A DNA stretch of 64,000 bases from Tenggerimyces flavus (GTDB taxonomy: Bacteria; Actinomycetota; Actinomycetes; Propionibacteriales; Actinopolymorphaceae), in the NCBI RefSeq assembly GCF_016907715.1, contig NZ_JAFBCM010000001.1:6882001-6946000 (forward strand), in the 5' to 3' direction. The translations under genes and the position numbers were made by a program. The notes below the pieces were generated by a model. It was not told the origin of the DNA. It ran no database searches and saw only the letters and a program-made list of their open reading frames with translations. Below are positions 41,782 through 51,536 of the stretch, in pieces. The first letter of the stretch is position 1. The number at the start of each line of letters is the position of its first letter.

Positions 41782-43355
41782 GCGGTGACCTTCTCTCGTT
41801 CATCGGTGGACTCGGTGGACACAGTGGCGGCGTCCACGCCGCCTTGCGAGTTCCGTACGTGCCGGAACGCGCGGATGGTGAGCACGGCGAGAACGGCGTA
41901 GACGATCGCGCTCACGATGCCCACCACGTGCAGCCCGGAGGTGAACGCGTCACGGGCCGAGGCCAGCAGGGCGCCGGCCTGCTCGGCGGGCAGCTGACCA
42001 GCGGCCGCGACCGCGCGGTCGATGCTCTCCCGCGCCGCGTCGGCGGCCTCGCGAGGGAGCGCGCCGAGCGTGCCGTCCACGTTGTTCCGATACACCGCGG
42101 TCCCGAGCGTGGCCAGGGTGGCGATGCCGAGCCCGAGGCCGAACTCGGCGCTGGTCTGCACGATCGACGCCCCGGAGCCGGCCTTCTCCGCCGGCACGGC
42201 GCTCATCGCGAGGTGGTTGCAGAGCGCGGCCAGCGGTGCGGTGCCGAGCATGACGACGCACATCGCGACGAAGATCGGCACGGGCCCCGATGTCGAGTCG
42301 GCCAGCGTGAACATCACGTACCCGACGCCCGCGACGGTCAGGCCGCCCGCGATCAGGTACGCCGGACGAATGCGGTTCGCCACCGCTGGCGTGGTCAGGT
42401 TGCCGATGATCATCACCACGTTCGGCACCAACAGCAGCATGCCCGCGGCGAGTGGCGAGAGGTTGACGACGTTCTGCAGGTACAGCGTGACCAGCAACAT
42501 GGTGGCCGCACCGACCAGCGCGGTCATGAACATCAGGGTCAGCGCGGAGCTGAACGTACGGTTGCCGAACATCCGCAGGTCCAGCAGCGGGTGCTCGAGG
42601 CGCCGCTGCCGCCGCACGAACACGAGCGCTGCCGCGAGGCCGAACGCCAACGCCACGGCCGGGAACCACTCGAACCCGTTGCGGGCCAGCTGCTTGAGCC
42701 CGTACACGAACGGCAGGATCGCCGCGAGCGACAGCACGACACTGACCGGATCCAGCTTGCCCACCGAAGGCGCACGGTAGTCGGGGAGCAGGAACGGCCC
42801 GAACACCAGCAGCAGCACGATCCCCGGCACGGACACCAGGAACACCGACCCCCACCAGAAGTACTCGAGCAACACCCCACCGACCAGCGGGCCGAGCGTC
42901 GCACCGCTCATGAAGCAGGCCAGATAGATCGCGAGCGCACGGCCGCGTTGCCTGGAGTCGGTGAACATGCCGGTGACCAGCGCCAGCACCGACGGCGTCA
43001 CCGCGGCACCCGCCACGCCGAGCAGCGCCCGGCTGGCGATGAGCAGCTCCGGACTGGTGGAGAACGCCGCCGCAACCGAGGCGACGCCGAACGCCGCTGC
43101 GCCAATGAGCAAAAGCCGCTTCCGGCCGATCCGGTCGCCGAGGGTGCCCATGGTGACCAGCAGGCCGGCGATCAGGAAACCGTAGATGTCCACGATCCAC
43201 AGCTGCTGGATGCCGCTCGGCGCGAGGTCGGCGGTGAGCCGCGGAACGGCCAGGTACAGCACGGAGAAGTCCATCGTGACGAGGAACGTGGGCACGCCGA
43301 GTACGGCCAGCCCCAGCCATTCCCGCCACCCCGCTCGGGGACTAGCAGTACTCAT
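41778..43355 (-). CDS. DHA2-type MFS drug/metabolite exporter
   Basis: The 525-residue transporter has 14 predicted membrane segments. FLVTMDFSVLYLAVPRLTAD and GDRIGRKRLLLIGAAAFGVA are DHA2 family (QacA/SmvA) motifs A/B, and GVAGAAVTPSVLALVTGMF is motif C, typical of proton antiporters. It would export cationic drugs or a metabolite. It is second in the VOC-MFS-DUF899-RibD operon and is likely controlled by the divergent LAL regulator. Confidence 0.92.
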   Translation of the reverse strand: MSTASPRAGWREWLGLAVLGVPTFLVTMDFSVLYLAVPRLTADLAPSGIQQLWIVDIYGFLIAGLLVTMGTLGDRIGRKRLLLIGAAAFGVASVAAAFSTSPELLIASRALLGVAGAAVTPSVLALVTGMFTDSRQRGRALAIYLACFMSGATLGPLVGGVLLEYFWWGSVFLVSVPGIVLLLVFGPFLLPDYRAPSVGKLDPVSVVLSLAAILPFVYGLKQLARNGFEWFPAVALAFGLAAALVFVRRQRRLEHPLLDLRMFGNRTFSSALTLMFMTALVGAATMLLVTLYLQNVVNLSPLAAGMLLLVPNVVMIIGNLTTPAVANRIRPAYLIAGGLTVAGVGYVMFTLADSTSGPVPIFVAMCVVMLGTAPLAALCNHLAMSAVPAEKAGSGASIVQTSAEFGLGLGIATLATLGTAVYRNNVDGTLGALPREAADAARESIDRAVAAAGQLPAEQAGALLASARDAFTSGLHVVGIVSAIVYAVLAVLTIRAFRHVRNSQGGVDAATVSTESTDEREKVTA

Positions 43356-43723
43356 GATCTGATCCCGTCAGTAGGAGAAGCTTGGAGGCCGATCACATGA
43401 CCTTCGGGATCGGCGAACTGGCCCAGCTCGAGGTTGGTGCCCGGCACGGTGTCCGGGCCGAAGATCCGCCGGCCGCCCAACTCCTCGGCGCGGTCCAGGG
43501 CTGCCCCGACATCGGGCACCTCGACGTACACCGTGACGTGCCGGCTGCCGCCGTCACCGGAGCCGATTCCTCCGGTAATGCCGTCCGGCCCACCCGGCCG
43601 CACCACGCCGTAGCCGGCAGGGCCGCCGGGCTCGATCCTCCAGCCGAACAACTGGGCGTAGTAGGCGTGTAACGCCGCGGCGTTGCCGCCGACGATCTCG
43701 AAGTGCACGACCGGGTGGGACAT
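43352..43723 (-). CDS. VOC-family (glyoxalase/bleomycin-resistance fold) protein
   Basis: The 123-residue protein has two beta-alpha-beta-beta-beta modules (VVHFEIVGGNAAALHAYYAQ ... VTVYVEVPDVGAALDRAEEL) ending ELGQFADPEGHVIGLQ. The metal-ligand positions His7 and the C-terminal Glu/His are present. It may bind or modify a small molecule. It is first in its operon, and its stop overlaps the MFS start. Confidence 0.85.
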   Translation of the reverse strand: MSHPVVHFEIVGGNAAALHAYYAQLFGWRIEPGGPAGYGVVRPGGPDGITGGIGSGDGGSRHVTVYVEVPDVGAALDRAEELGGRRIFGPDTVPGTNLELGQFADPEGHVIGLQASPTDGIRS

Positions 43724-43809
43724 GCCTCGACGCTAGGGAGATCGCGCGGACGAGGAATCCGCATCGATATCAGTACTCGCGGGACCGCTACGCAGATAGT
43801 GTCGCCGTC

Positions 43810-46497
43810 ATGCTTCGTGGCCGGCAGGCTGAATGTGCCGCCATCGACGCCCTCCTGGAACAGATCCGGCGCGCGGTAGGTGGCGTGCTGGTGTTGCGCG
43901 GGGAGCCCGGGATCGGCAAGACCGCCCTGTTGGAGTACGCGCTGGAAAGCGAGGACGTACGGGTGCTGCGGTGCGCGGGCTACGAGTCGGAGAGTCAGGT
44001 GCCGTTCGCCGGACTGCACCAGGCGCTCCGGCCGGTCCTCGACCAGCTGCCGGCGTTGGCCGAGCCGCAGCGGCGGGCGTTGTCGGGGGCGTTCGGTCTC
44101 GGCGAGGCGGCCCTCGACCGGTTCATGATCGGCGCCGCGGTGTTGTCGCTGCTGGCCGAGGCGGCAGAACAGTCGCCGCTGCTGGTGCTGGTCGACGACG
44201 CGCACTGGCTCGACCGGGCGTCGTTGGACGCGTGGATGTTCGCCGCGCGCAGGCTGGAGCACGAGGCGGTCGGCGTCCTGATCGCCACCCGGAACGAACC
44301 CGGCGCACCAGATGCGGCGGGGCTCCCGGAGCTCGAGCTCGCCGGCCTCCCGGCCGACGAGGCCGCGCTGCTGCTCGACGATCTCGGCGTCGCGGGAGTC
44401 GCCCGTTCGGAGTTGGTCGCGTCGACCGAGGGCAACCCGTTGGCGTTGCGCGAGCTGGCTGCCGCCGGTCCGATGTCGTACGACGGGCCGGTGCCGCTGA
44501 CCGATCGGCTGCGGCAGGCGTTCGGGCGTCAGCTCGAGGCCCTCCCGTCCGGTACGCGCAGGTTCCTGACCCTCGCGGCGGCCGACGACACCGGTGACCT
44601 CGCGACCATCCACCGAGCGGCTCCGGCGGTCGGTACGTCGATCGCCGACCTGAGCGCTGCCGAGTCCGCCGGGCTGGTCCGGGTCACGCAGGGCGCGCTG
44701 ATCTTCCGGCACCCGCTGCTGCGTTCCGCCGCGTACCACGGTGGGTCGCTGGCCGATCGGCTCGAGTCGCACCGCGTCCTGGCCGCAGTGACGGGCGACG
44801 AGGACAGGCGAGCGTGGCATCTGGCCGCGGCGACGATCGGACCCAACGACGCGATCGCGGACGCGCTGGAGCAGGCGGGCAGGCGAGCGACGGCCCGAGG
44901 TGCCCACGGTGCGGCGTCGTCGGCCTGGGCCAGGGCCGCTGAGTTGTCGACCGACGCGGACGAGTCCGTTCGTCGCCTGACCGACGCCGCGGAGGCCGCG
45001 GTCACGGCGGGCCGGGTCGAATGGGCCAACGTCACAGCGCTGCAGACGCTCCCGACGACCGGCGACGAACTGCAGCGCGCACGGCTGCTCGAGATCGCCG
45101 GCCGGGCCGAGTTCGTGGCCCGCGACCTGCACGGAGCCCACGCCCACCTCCTGTCGGCCAGCGACGCGATGGCGGCACGTGACCCGGAACGTGCGTTCTG
45201 GCTGGGCCTCACCGCCGTCCACACCGTCTGGTCGATGCCCACCGACCCCGTCCTGCTCGTCTCGACGGTGGATCACCTTGCCGCGTTGACGCCGCCGGGG
45301 TCGGCGTTGGATGCCGTTGCCTGGTTGGCGAAATGGGCCGCGCTGGCAGCCACCGGCAGCGACCGGAGCGACCACCCCGACCTGGATCCGCTGATCGCGC
45401 GAGCAGCCGAGGTCGCGAGGGAACGTGGACCGCACGCACTGGTCGAGGTGATGAGCTTCGCGGTGATGGTGAACCGGGACCAGACCGCGGCGGACATCGC
45501 AGCCGAGCTCATCCGAGACGCCCGGCAACGTGGTGCTGTCGCGGTCCTTCCCTCGGCACTCGCCCAGTTGAGCCTGTGCCAGGTCGTCCTCGGAAGGTAT
45601 CGGGACGCGCTCATCAGCGGCACCGAGGCGGTCACGCTGGGGCGCGACACCGGTCAGGAGTTGTGGGCGGCGTACGCGAGCTCCGCGTTGGCGTACCTGG
45701 CGGCGATCCAGGGTGACGAGGCGCGTTGCCTCGAGCTCGCCGGCCTCGGTCCGGGTACGCCGGGCGACGAGCGTGCGACCGGCACCCAGGCTCGCGCCGC
45801 CCTCGGCCTCCTCGAGCTCGGGCTCGGCCGGATCGCCGAGGCCTACGAGCAACTCGCCGGAGTGCAGCGTGGACCCGTCCGGCACCTGTCCTCGGTCCAG
45901 CGCAGCGTGCCCGACTTCGTCGAGGCCGCGGTCCGGATGGGCCGGGCGAACGAGGCCGCCGAGGCGATGCGGCGATGCGCGACCTGGGCGGTGGTGATGG
46001 ACGAACCGTGGACCGACGCGTTGGTGTTGCGGTGTCAAGCCCTGCTTGCGGCCGACGACTCGGCGGAGGACCTGTACGTCGCGGCATTGGCAGCTCACCC
46101 GCTCGACGAACGGCCCTTCGATCGCGCCCGGACCACCTTGCTGTACGGCGAATGGCTGCGCCGCGCCCGCCGCAAGGCCGACGCCAGGCACCAACTCCTC
46201 AACGCTCGCGAGGTGTTCGAAGGGATCGACGCGAGACCGTGGGCCGATCGCGCCGCCGGCGAGCTCGCCGCGGTCGACGGATCGACCCGCCTCCGTACGA
46301 CGTCGGCCGATGCCGGCGGGCTGACGCCACAGGAGCTGCAGATCGCCGAGCTCGCGGCCTCCGGGATGGCCAACCGCGACATCGCGGCGCAGCTCTTCCT
46401 CAGCCCGCGCACGGTGGCGTACCACCTGTACAAGGCCTACCCGAAGCTCGGCATCCGCTCCCGCGCCGAGCTCACCGACGTCCTGGTTCCCCGATGA
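43810..46497 (+). CDS. LAL-type (large ATP-binding) LuxR regulator
   Basis: The 895-residue STAND-class regulator has an N-terminal AAA domain with Walker [17 protein letters not shown] and Walker [17 protein letters not shown] long helical/TPR-like middle follows. The C-terminal LuxR HTH ([20 protein letters not shown] ... [20 protein letters not shown]) binds DNA. It is divergent from the VOC-MFS-DUF899-RibD operon with an 86-base gap, so it is the best candidate regulator. It overlaps the convergent hydrolase gene by 26 bases. Confidence 0.93.
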   Translation: MLRGRQAECAAIDALLEQIRRAVGGVLVLRGEPGIGKTALLEYALESEDVRVLRCAGYESESQVPFAGLHQALRPVLDQLPALAEPQRRALSGAFGLGEAALDRFMIGAAVLSLLAEAAEQSPLLVLVDDAHWLDRASLDAWMFAARRLEHEAVGVLIATRNEPGAPDAAGLPELELAGLPADEAALLLDDLGVAGVARSELVASTEGNPLALRELAAAGPMSYDGPVPLTDRLRQAFGRQLEALPSGTRRFLTLAAADDTGDLATIHRAAPAVGTSIADLSAAESAGLVRVTQGALIFRHPLLRSAAYHGGSLADRLESHRVLAAVTGDEDRRAWHLAAATIGPNDAIADALEQAGRRATARGAHGAASSAWARAAELSTDADESVRRLTDAAEAAVTAGRVEWANVTALQTLPTTGDELQRARLLEIAGRAEFVARDLHGAHAHLLSASDAMAARDPERAFWLGLTAVHTVWSMPTDPVLLVSTVDHLAALTPPGSALDAVAWLAKWAALAATGSDRSDHPDLDPLIARAAEVARERGPHALVEVMSFAVMVNRDQTAADIAAELIRDARQRGAVAVLPSALAQLSLCQVVLGRYRDALISGTEAVTLGRDTGQELWAAYASSALAYLAAIQGDEARCLELAGLGPGTPGDERATGTQARAALGLLELGLGRIAEAYEQLAGVQRGPVRHLSSVQRSVPDFVEAAVRMGRANEAAEAMRRCATWAVVMDEPWTDALVLRCQALLAADDSAEDLYVAALAAHPLDERPFDRARTTLLYGEWLRRARRKADARHQLLNAREVFEGIDARPWADRAAGELAAVDGSTRLRTTSADAGGLTPQELQIAELAASGMANRDIAAQLFLSPRTVAYHLYKAYPKLGIRSRAELTDVLVPR

Positions 46498-46993
46498 CGG
46501 TCGCCACGAACGAAGCCAACGCCGCACCGATCTCGTGCGGCGAGTCCTCCGGGAGGAAGTGGATGCCCGGGACCGTCACCTCCTGGTGGTGAGGCCAGGT
46601 ACGACAGAACGCGCGAGCTCGATCCGTGGCCACCGCGGCGATCTGCTCGGGATGGCGGGCGATGCGGTCGAACGCGATCGCCGAGCCCCAGTCGTGCGCG
46701 ACGAGCACGACGTCGCGCGTGGCATCGACCGCCTCGAACCAGGCGTCGAGGTACGCGATGTGGTCGGCGAGGGTGTACCCGCCGCGCGGCGATGGCGACG
46801 AGTCGCCCATGCCGACGAGGTCCGGCGCGAGGACGCGGTTCGTCGACGCGAGGTACGGAATCACGTTGCGCCACAGGTAGGACGAGGTCGGATTGCCGTG
46901 CAGGAAGACCACGGGCCCGCCCGTACCGACCTCGACGTAGCTGACCTCGGCGTCCAGTGCCCCGACGCGTCGCCGGGGATGCGGATCGCTCAT
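46472..46993 (-). CDS. Haloalkane-dehalogenase-like alpha/beta hydrolase with cap deleted
   Basis: The 173-residue protein is clearly a haloalkane-dehalogenase-type hydrolase: [20 protein letters not shown] (oxyanion Asn34), [20 protein letters not shown] (nucleophile Asp101, halide Trp102), and C-terminal [10 protein letters not shown] (His145). Normal members are ~290 residues; here [10 protein letters not shown] runs straight into [17 protein letters not shown]. About 110 residues (the cap domain and the catalytic Glu strand) are missing in frame. It may be inactive or a recently deleted gene. The junction is near 46625. Confidence 0.8.
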   Translation of the reverse strand: MSDPHPRRRVGALDAEVSYVEVGTGGPVVFLHGNPTSSYLWRNVIPYLASTNRVLAPDLVGMGDSSPSPRGGYTLADHIAYLDAWFEAVDATRDVVLVAHDWGSAIAFDRIARHPEQIAAVATDRARAFCRTWPHHQEVTVPGIHFLPEDSPHEIGAALASFVATVIGEPGRR

Positions 46994-47056
46994 GGCCGGC
47001 AGGCTACGGGGCCAAGGTGTCCTCCGGATGACGCGACCGAGGATCCGACCGGGCGA

Positions 47057-48682
47057 CTACAGGTCGATCGAGGCGAGTTCGGTCAACTGGGGCTGGTCGT
47101 CCTCGTCCGCGCTCGCCGTCTCCCACCGCGCCGAGGCCGAGCGACCGTTCAGCTCGAGCGTCGCGAGCGCGTTCTCGAACCGTGGCCCGGACTCCAGCGA
47201 CCAGTCCAGGTGCGGCGACGGTACGCGTGCCGACCAGGCGAGGCCACGACCGATCAACTTGGCCAGCCCGATCGCCGCGAACCCGCTGAGGAAGCGCACG
47301 GCCCGAGCCAGCGGGTTGCGGATCGGCGAGCACACCAGCTGCCAGATCCGGCTGTTCGCCGTCGACTCGCTGGGGAAGGATGCCCTTGCGGCGTAGGAGA
47401 AATGCACATCCCCGGACAGGAACGTCACCGTCGCGGGACTGTCCGGAGCGGTCGCCGCGTCGGTCACGAGGTCGGCCAGCCGATCGAACGAGCTGCCGAA
47501 CGCTGCCCAGTGCTCCAAGTCGACACTCTGCCGTACGGACTCGCCGAACCGCGTCAGGTTCCGGCCCCAGTGCCCTTCGGCGACGGCCTCGTTCCAGGAC
47601 TCGATGTGGTGCAGGCCGACCGGCAGCAGGTACGGCAGCGAGGTCCCGATCAGCAGATGGTCCTTGCCTCCTGAGGAGTGGACCTTGTCGGCGAGCCAGC
47701 TCCACTCGTTCTCGTCCAGCATGCTGCGCCGCTTGGGCGTCAGCTCGCGCGCGCACCGGGAGTCGACCATCACCAACCGCACCCGGCCGAAGTCGCGCGT
47801 GTAGCTCCACCGGTTGCTGGTCGGGTTCCGGTCGGCCTCGTACGCGAACTCGTCCAGGACGTGCCCGATGTCCCCGTCGCCCCGGCGCAGCGCGTTGTAC
47901 ACCTCGTCTTCCGCGCGTTCGGCCGGCGAGAGGTTGCCGAGGTGTTGGTACAGCCAGTACGTCCCGAGCCCGCCGGTCACGCGCTTGCGCCACCAGGGCT
48001 TGCGTGCCATCTGCTGCCGCCAGACGCGCGAGGTGTTCCAGTCGTCGCGGATGTCGTGGTCGTCGAAGATCATCGCGGACGGGACCGTCGAGAGCAGCCA
48101 GCGGATCCACTGCTCGGAGAACGCGAGCCGGTAGAGCTCGGTGTACTCCTCGAAGTCCGCGATCTCCATGCCTGGTGGCTCATTGACGTTCCGGCGCGCC
48201 TTGAGGAAGTCCTGCATCGGCTGCGAGGTCGCGTCCGCGTAGACCTGGTCGCCGAGGAGGAGAACGGCAGTCGGCCAGTCCTCCTCCGGCGCGGTCGCGA
48301 GCCGGCGTGCGTACGCCCGCAGCACGTCGAACCCGTACGTCCGGTTGTGCCTGGCGTCGTGCGGAACGCTCCGCCGGCACGACCCGAACACCAGCCGCAA
48401 CCGGTCCGACGCGGGATCGAGCGTGCGGATCGTCGATGCGGGCATCGTCGAGCCGGGCTCGGGCCAGACCTGCTCGCCGTTCAGCGCCATCGTGTACGGG
48501 ACGTTGGTGCCTAGCGTCAGGCCGGTGAGTTCGACGAGCGCGTAGTGGTGGCCGTGCACGGTGAACGTCGGCGTCTCGGTGTCGAGCACCCGCACCGTGC
48601 ACGACTCACTGGTCTCCACCCAGACCGCGGCGGTCGTCTCGTCGACGTACCGCAGCAGCGGGCCCATCACGATCGAGCTCAC
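47057..48682 (-). CDS. PhoD-like alkaline phosphatase/phosphodiesterase
   Basis: The 541-residue protein has an N-terminal beta-sandwich (VWVETSESCTVRVLD) and a metallophosphatase domain. VFGSCRR, LLLGDQVYAD, IFDDHDIRDDWN and FLSGDVHFSYA carry the Asp, Asn and His metal ligands. Unlike Bacillus PhoD it shows no Tat signal, so it is probably cytosolic. The substrate could be a phosphodiester. It starts at GTG. Confidence 0.88.
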   Translation of the reverse strand: MSSIVMGPLLRYVDETTAAVWVETSESCTVRVLDTETPTFTVHGHHYALVELTGLTLGTNVPYTMALNGEQVWPEPGSTMPASTIRTLDPASDRLRLVFGSCRRSVPHDARHNRTYGFDVLRAYARRLATAPEEDWPTAVLLLGDQVYADATSQPMQDFLKARRNVNEPPGMEIADFEEYTELYRLAFSEQWIRWLLSTVPSAMIFDDHDIRDDWNTSRVWRQQMARKPWWRKRVTGGLGTYWLYQHLGNLSPAERAEDEVYNALRRGDGDIGHVLDEFAYEADRNPTSNRWSYTRDFGRVRLVMVDSRCARELTPKRRSMLDENEWSWLADKVHSSGGKDHLLIGTSLPYLLPVGLHHIESWNEAVAEGHWGRNLTRFGESVRQSVDLEHWAAFGSSFDRLADLVTDAATAPDSPATVTFLSGDVHFSYAARASFPSESTANSRIWQLVCSPIRNPLARAVRFLSGFAAIGLAKLIGRGLAWSARVPSPHLDWSLESGPRFENALATLELNGRSASARWETASADEDDQPQLTELASIDL

Positions 48683-48709
48683 CGGTGGGACTCTAGCCCC
48701 GCCGCACGC

Positions 48710-50746
48710 TTAAGGGCGCACTTCCACCTCGGCGAGCTGGAGGACGTAGCCCTCGCTGGTGAGCTGGAGCCCGTCGGTCCGGTCGGTGATGATCCTGACC
48801 TGGTCGGTGGTGTCGGAGAACCCCCAGCTGTACGTCTGAGGCGTGCTCGGCGACCCGCCGCCGGTGACCGTCTTGCGGGTCAGCCACTGGGCACCGTCCC
48901 AGACCTGGATGTGGAAGTGCTGCGGGAATCCACGGCCCACGGTGCCGGGATCGTTGCGCGGGTAGAGCACGACCGACGAGAACGTACGACGGGCGGCGAA
49001 CCGCACCGCCACCCACTCCTCGTGCTGGTTGAAGTTCCCCAACGCGCTGGAGAATCCGCCCGACTCCTGGGGAATGCTGTTGCGCGAACCGTCCACCAGG
49101 TGGGGCCGGTGGAACGAGCAGCACTCCACGGAGCTGGACGACGTGACCCTGGCGTTGAAGGCGTGGTTGACCGGGCCGGGCGCGACGCCCGGGCCGTTGT
49201 ACGCGCCGCGGTTCGGGGCGCCGGAGCCGACGGGGTTGCCCCAGTAGTCGCGGTCGCCGAGGACGCCGGTGTTCGTACCACTACCCAACGCGGGCGACCC
49301 GGTGGCGAGCTTGTAACCGTCGACCGTGTCCCGACCGAGGTACCCGGACCCGGGCGCGACGAGCAGCGGATCGGCCGTCGACCGATGTCCGCCGACCGGC
49401 TCGCTCGCGTGGTGCTTGCCGTAGAAGGTGTTGTAGTCGAAGACGGTGTCGGGCAGCGGCAGGTAGCTGTTGTTGCCAAGGGTGTAGAAGATGTTGTTGT
49501 AGACGTACGCCCGGCCGAACGCCGGCTCGCCGGAGTAGCGGCGCATCACCGCCGCGGTCGATCCGGGCCCGAGGTAGATCGTGTTGTTGTTGATGTCGGG
49601 ACGGTCCGGTCCCTTGGGGTAGTCGCCGCAGAGGGTGATGACGCCCCGCTTGTCGTTCTGCGAGATGTTGAACCGGACGCGCGCGTCGTCGATGTCGACG
49701 CCCTGGTCGGCGATCTCGCACAGCAGCACGAACCCGCCGAGGTTGTTGTGGCTGTAGTTGTACTGCACGTACGTCGATCGGCTGCCCAGGTCGATGTCGT
49801 ACCCCTGGCCGTCGTTGACCGCGATGTCGTTGTAGACCTCGTTGAACTGGATCAGCGTGTTGGTGGCGATGGCGCTCCAGATGCCGGCGGACGCGGTGTT
49901 CCAGTAGCCGGTGTGGTCGGAGTCGCGGTTGTGCGCGCGGCCGCCGCTGTTGGAGACGACGTTGTGCTGGACCACAGTGTTGGACGTGATGAAGTTGAGG
50001 ATGCCGTCGCCGCCGGAGTCGTCGACCGTGTTGTTCTGGATGACGACGTCGTTCGTGTGTGGCAACGACTGCCAGAACGCGGCGTTGCCGGTCTGGATGG
50101 CAGGTCCGACGAAGATGCCGATCCGGTCGACGGTGCGGATGGTGTTGTTCTCGATACGGACGCCGTTCCAGTACGAGCCGTTCATGTCGGAGACGACCGC
50201 GATGCCGCCGTTCTGGCCGTAGAAGCCCGACTGGTAGCCGCGCACGTCGTGGATGGTGTTGCCCGCGATCGTGATGCCGTCGAGCCGGCCACCGCCGTTG
50301 TTGTGCGCCTTGATGCCGACCAGCGTCTCCCTCGCTCCGTCGCTTCGGTTGTTGGTCACCTCGAGGTTGCGGACCTCCCAGTACGGCTGGTTCAGCAGTT
50401 GGACCGTGCCCTGGATGTCGCCGCCGCCATGGATCAGCGGCTTGGGACCGTCGCCGTACCTGTCGATCCGGATCCGCGCGGCGCTGGTCCCCGAGCCCTT
50501 CGGCCAGAGCTGGCCGTTCCAGACCGCGCCGGCCTTCAGCAGCAGGGCGTCGCCGGGTTGGAACGTCGTCGCATTGGCCTTCTGCAGCGAGCGCCAAGGC
50601 GTGCTCGGCGAGGTGCCGTTGTTCGTGTCGTTGCCGTTGGTGGCGTCGAGGTAGTACGTCGCCGGCGCCGCGTTCGCGGGAGGTGCTGCCAGCATCCATG
50701 CCGTTGCCGCGAGGAGCAAGGCGAGAACAGCGGCCATTCGCCTCAT
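48710..50746 (-). CDS. Secreted right-handed beta-helix protein with F5/8-type module
   Basis: The 678-residue protein starts MRRMAAVLALLLAATAWMLA (Sec signal, cleavage after ANA). YYLDATNGNDTNNGTSPSTP is the classic opening of beta-helix lyase-like proteins. Residues ~90-450 hold many parallel beta-helix turns with NNT/NVV patterns (IAGNTIHDV, IENNTIRTV, IQNNTVDDS). The C-terminal ~130 residues (VECCSFHRPHLVDGSRNSIP ... WVAVRFAARRTFSSVVLYPR) resemble F5/8 type C carbohydrate-binding modules. It probably binds or cleaves a polyuronate or similar glycan; catalytic residues were not identified. The ATG has GGAG six bases upstream; a GTG at 50773 would overlap the lipoprotein stop. Confidence 0.85.
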   Translation of the reverse strand: MRRMAAVLALLLAATAWMLAAPPANAAPATYYLDATNGNDTNNGTSPSTPWRSLQKANATTFQPGDALLLKAGAVWNGQLWPKGSGTSAARIRIDRYGDGPKPLIHGGGDIQGTVQLLNQPYWEVRNLEVTNNRSDGARETLVGIKAHNNGGGRLDGITIAGNTIHDVRGYQSGFYGQNGGIAVVSDMNGSYWNGVRIENNTIRTVDRIGIFVGPAIQTGNAAFWQSLPHTNDVVIQNNTVDDSGGDGILNFITSNTVVQHNVVSNSGGRAHNRDSDHTGYWNTASAGIWSAIATNTLIQFNEVYNDIAVNDGQGYDIDLGSRSTYVQYNYSHNNLGGFVLLCEIADQGVDIDDARVRFNISQNDKRGVITLCGDYPKGPDRPDINNNTIYLGPGSTAAVMRRYSGEPAFGRAYVYNNIFYTLGNNSYLPLPDTVFDYNTFYGKHHASEPVGGHRSTADPLLVAPGSGYLGRDTVDGYKLATGSPALGSGTNTGVLGDRDYWGNPVGSGAPNRGAYNGPGVAPGPVNHAFNARVTSSSSVECCSFHRPHLVDGSRNSIPQESGGFSSALGNFNQHEEWVAVRFAARRTFSSVVLYPRNDPGTVGRGFPQHFHIQVWDGAQWLTRKTVTGGGSPSTPQTYSWGFSDTTDQVRIITDRTDGLQLTSEGYVLQLAEVEVRP

Positions 50747-50769
50747 CGTCGACTCCATTCTCGTGGGCG

Positions 50770-51396
50770 TCACTGGAGGGGGATCCGGTCGAGGACCTCG
50801 TGGTCGATGTCAACCTCGGCTTGCCGGACCCAGGCTTGGATCAGTGCTCGGTACTCCTGGTCGAGCCAGAGCGCGTGGATCCGTTCCTTGTTCTGCTCGA
50901 AGTCCGTCAAGTGCGTCTTGACGGACTCGTGGAACGCGCGGAGGTCGGCCTCGGCGGGGCGCAGCTCACGGGCCGCGAGGCGCTCCTTGAGCGCGACGAC
51001 CTCGGTGTCGAAGCGGTAGCCGAAGTAGTAGTCGGGCTCGAGCTCGGTGGGGCCGTATACCGCTTCCCCCTTGTGGAGTGCGGCTTTCCGCCTCGCGTTC
51101 TCCTTCTCCGCGCCGCCGAGGTAGCTGCTGTAGTCCGCGGTCTGGATGACGCCTTCGCGCAGCATCCTGGCCTGCTGCACCTTGATCTCCACGATCCGGC
51201 GCAGCGCCTGGTCCGCGGAGATCGCGCCCCTCGAACGGCGCAGCTCGCGCTGCAGCTCGCCCACAACGACAGGGAGTCCGTCGACGGTAGCCACGCGAAT
51301 GTCAGGCGAGGTCACCGCGCTACTGGAGGGGGAACAGGCGGCGGCCAGCACGAGCGTGGTGACCACGGCCGCCAGCGCGAGCAGGGTGCGCCCCAT
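50770..51396 (-). CDS. SurA/PrsA N-domain-like lipoprotein
   Basis: The 208-residue lipoprotein has a signal (MGRTLLALAAVVTTLVLAAA-Cys) and a SurA-type N-terminal region (VDGLPVVVGELQRELRRSRG and ADQALRRIVEIKVQQARMLR) followed by long helices. It has no parvulin (PPIase) domain. It sits immediately upstream of the beta-helix gene, 23 bases from its ATG. A chaperone for that secreted protein is a reasonable inference. GGAGGGG precedes the ATG. Confidence 0.8.
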   Translation of the reverse strand: MGRTLLALAAVVTTLVLAAACSPSSSAVTSPDIRVATVDGLPVVVGELQRELRRSRGAISADQALRRIVEIKVQQARMLREGVIQTADYSSYLGGAEKENARRKAALHKGEAVYGPTELEPDYYFGYRFDTEVVALKERLAARELRPAEADLRAFHESVKTHLTDFEQNKERIHALWLDQEYRALIQAWVRQAEVDIDHEVLDRIPLQ

Positions 51397-51536
51397 GACC
51401 CCTCCGATGTTGGAACGTTTCAATCGTTCACCGGTCCGCACCGGCTGCTCGGAGCATGAGTTGGCGACGGCGGCGCGTCAAGGTCTGTTCGGCTGGCCGT
51501 CGGTAGGTGGCAGCTTGCTGCCGTTCGCTTGCTGGG

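Noticed and set aside
43393-46527. 1044-codon minus-strand frame across the LAL regulator
   Set aside because: Antisense shadow of a gene with a clear ATPase and HTH on the plus strand.
48545-51019. 824-codon plus-strand frame across the beta-helix and lipoprotein genes
   Set aside because: Antisense shadow; the minus strand has a signal peptide, lipobox and repeated beta-helix motifs.
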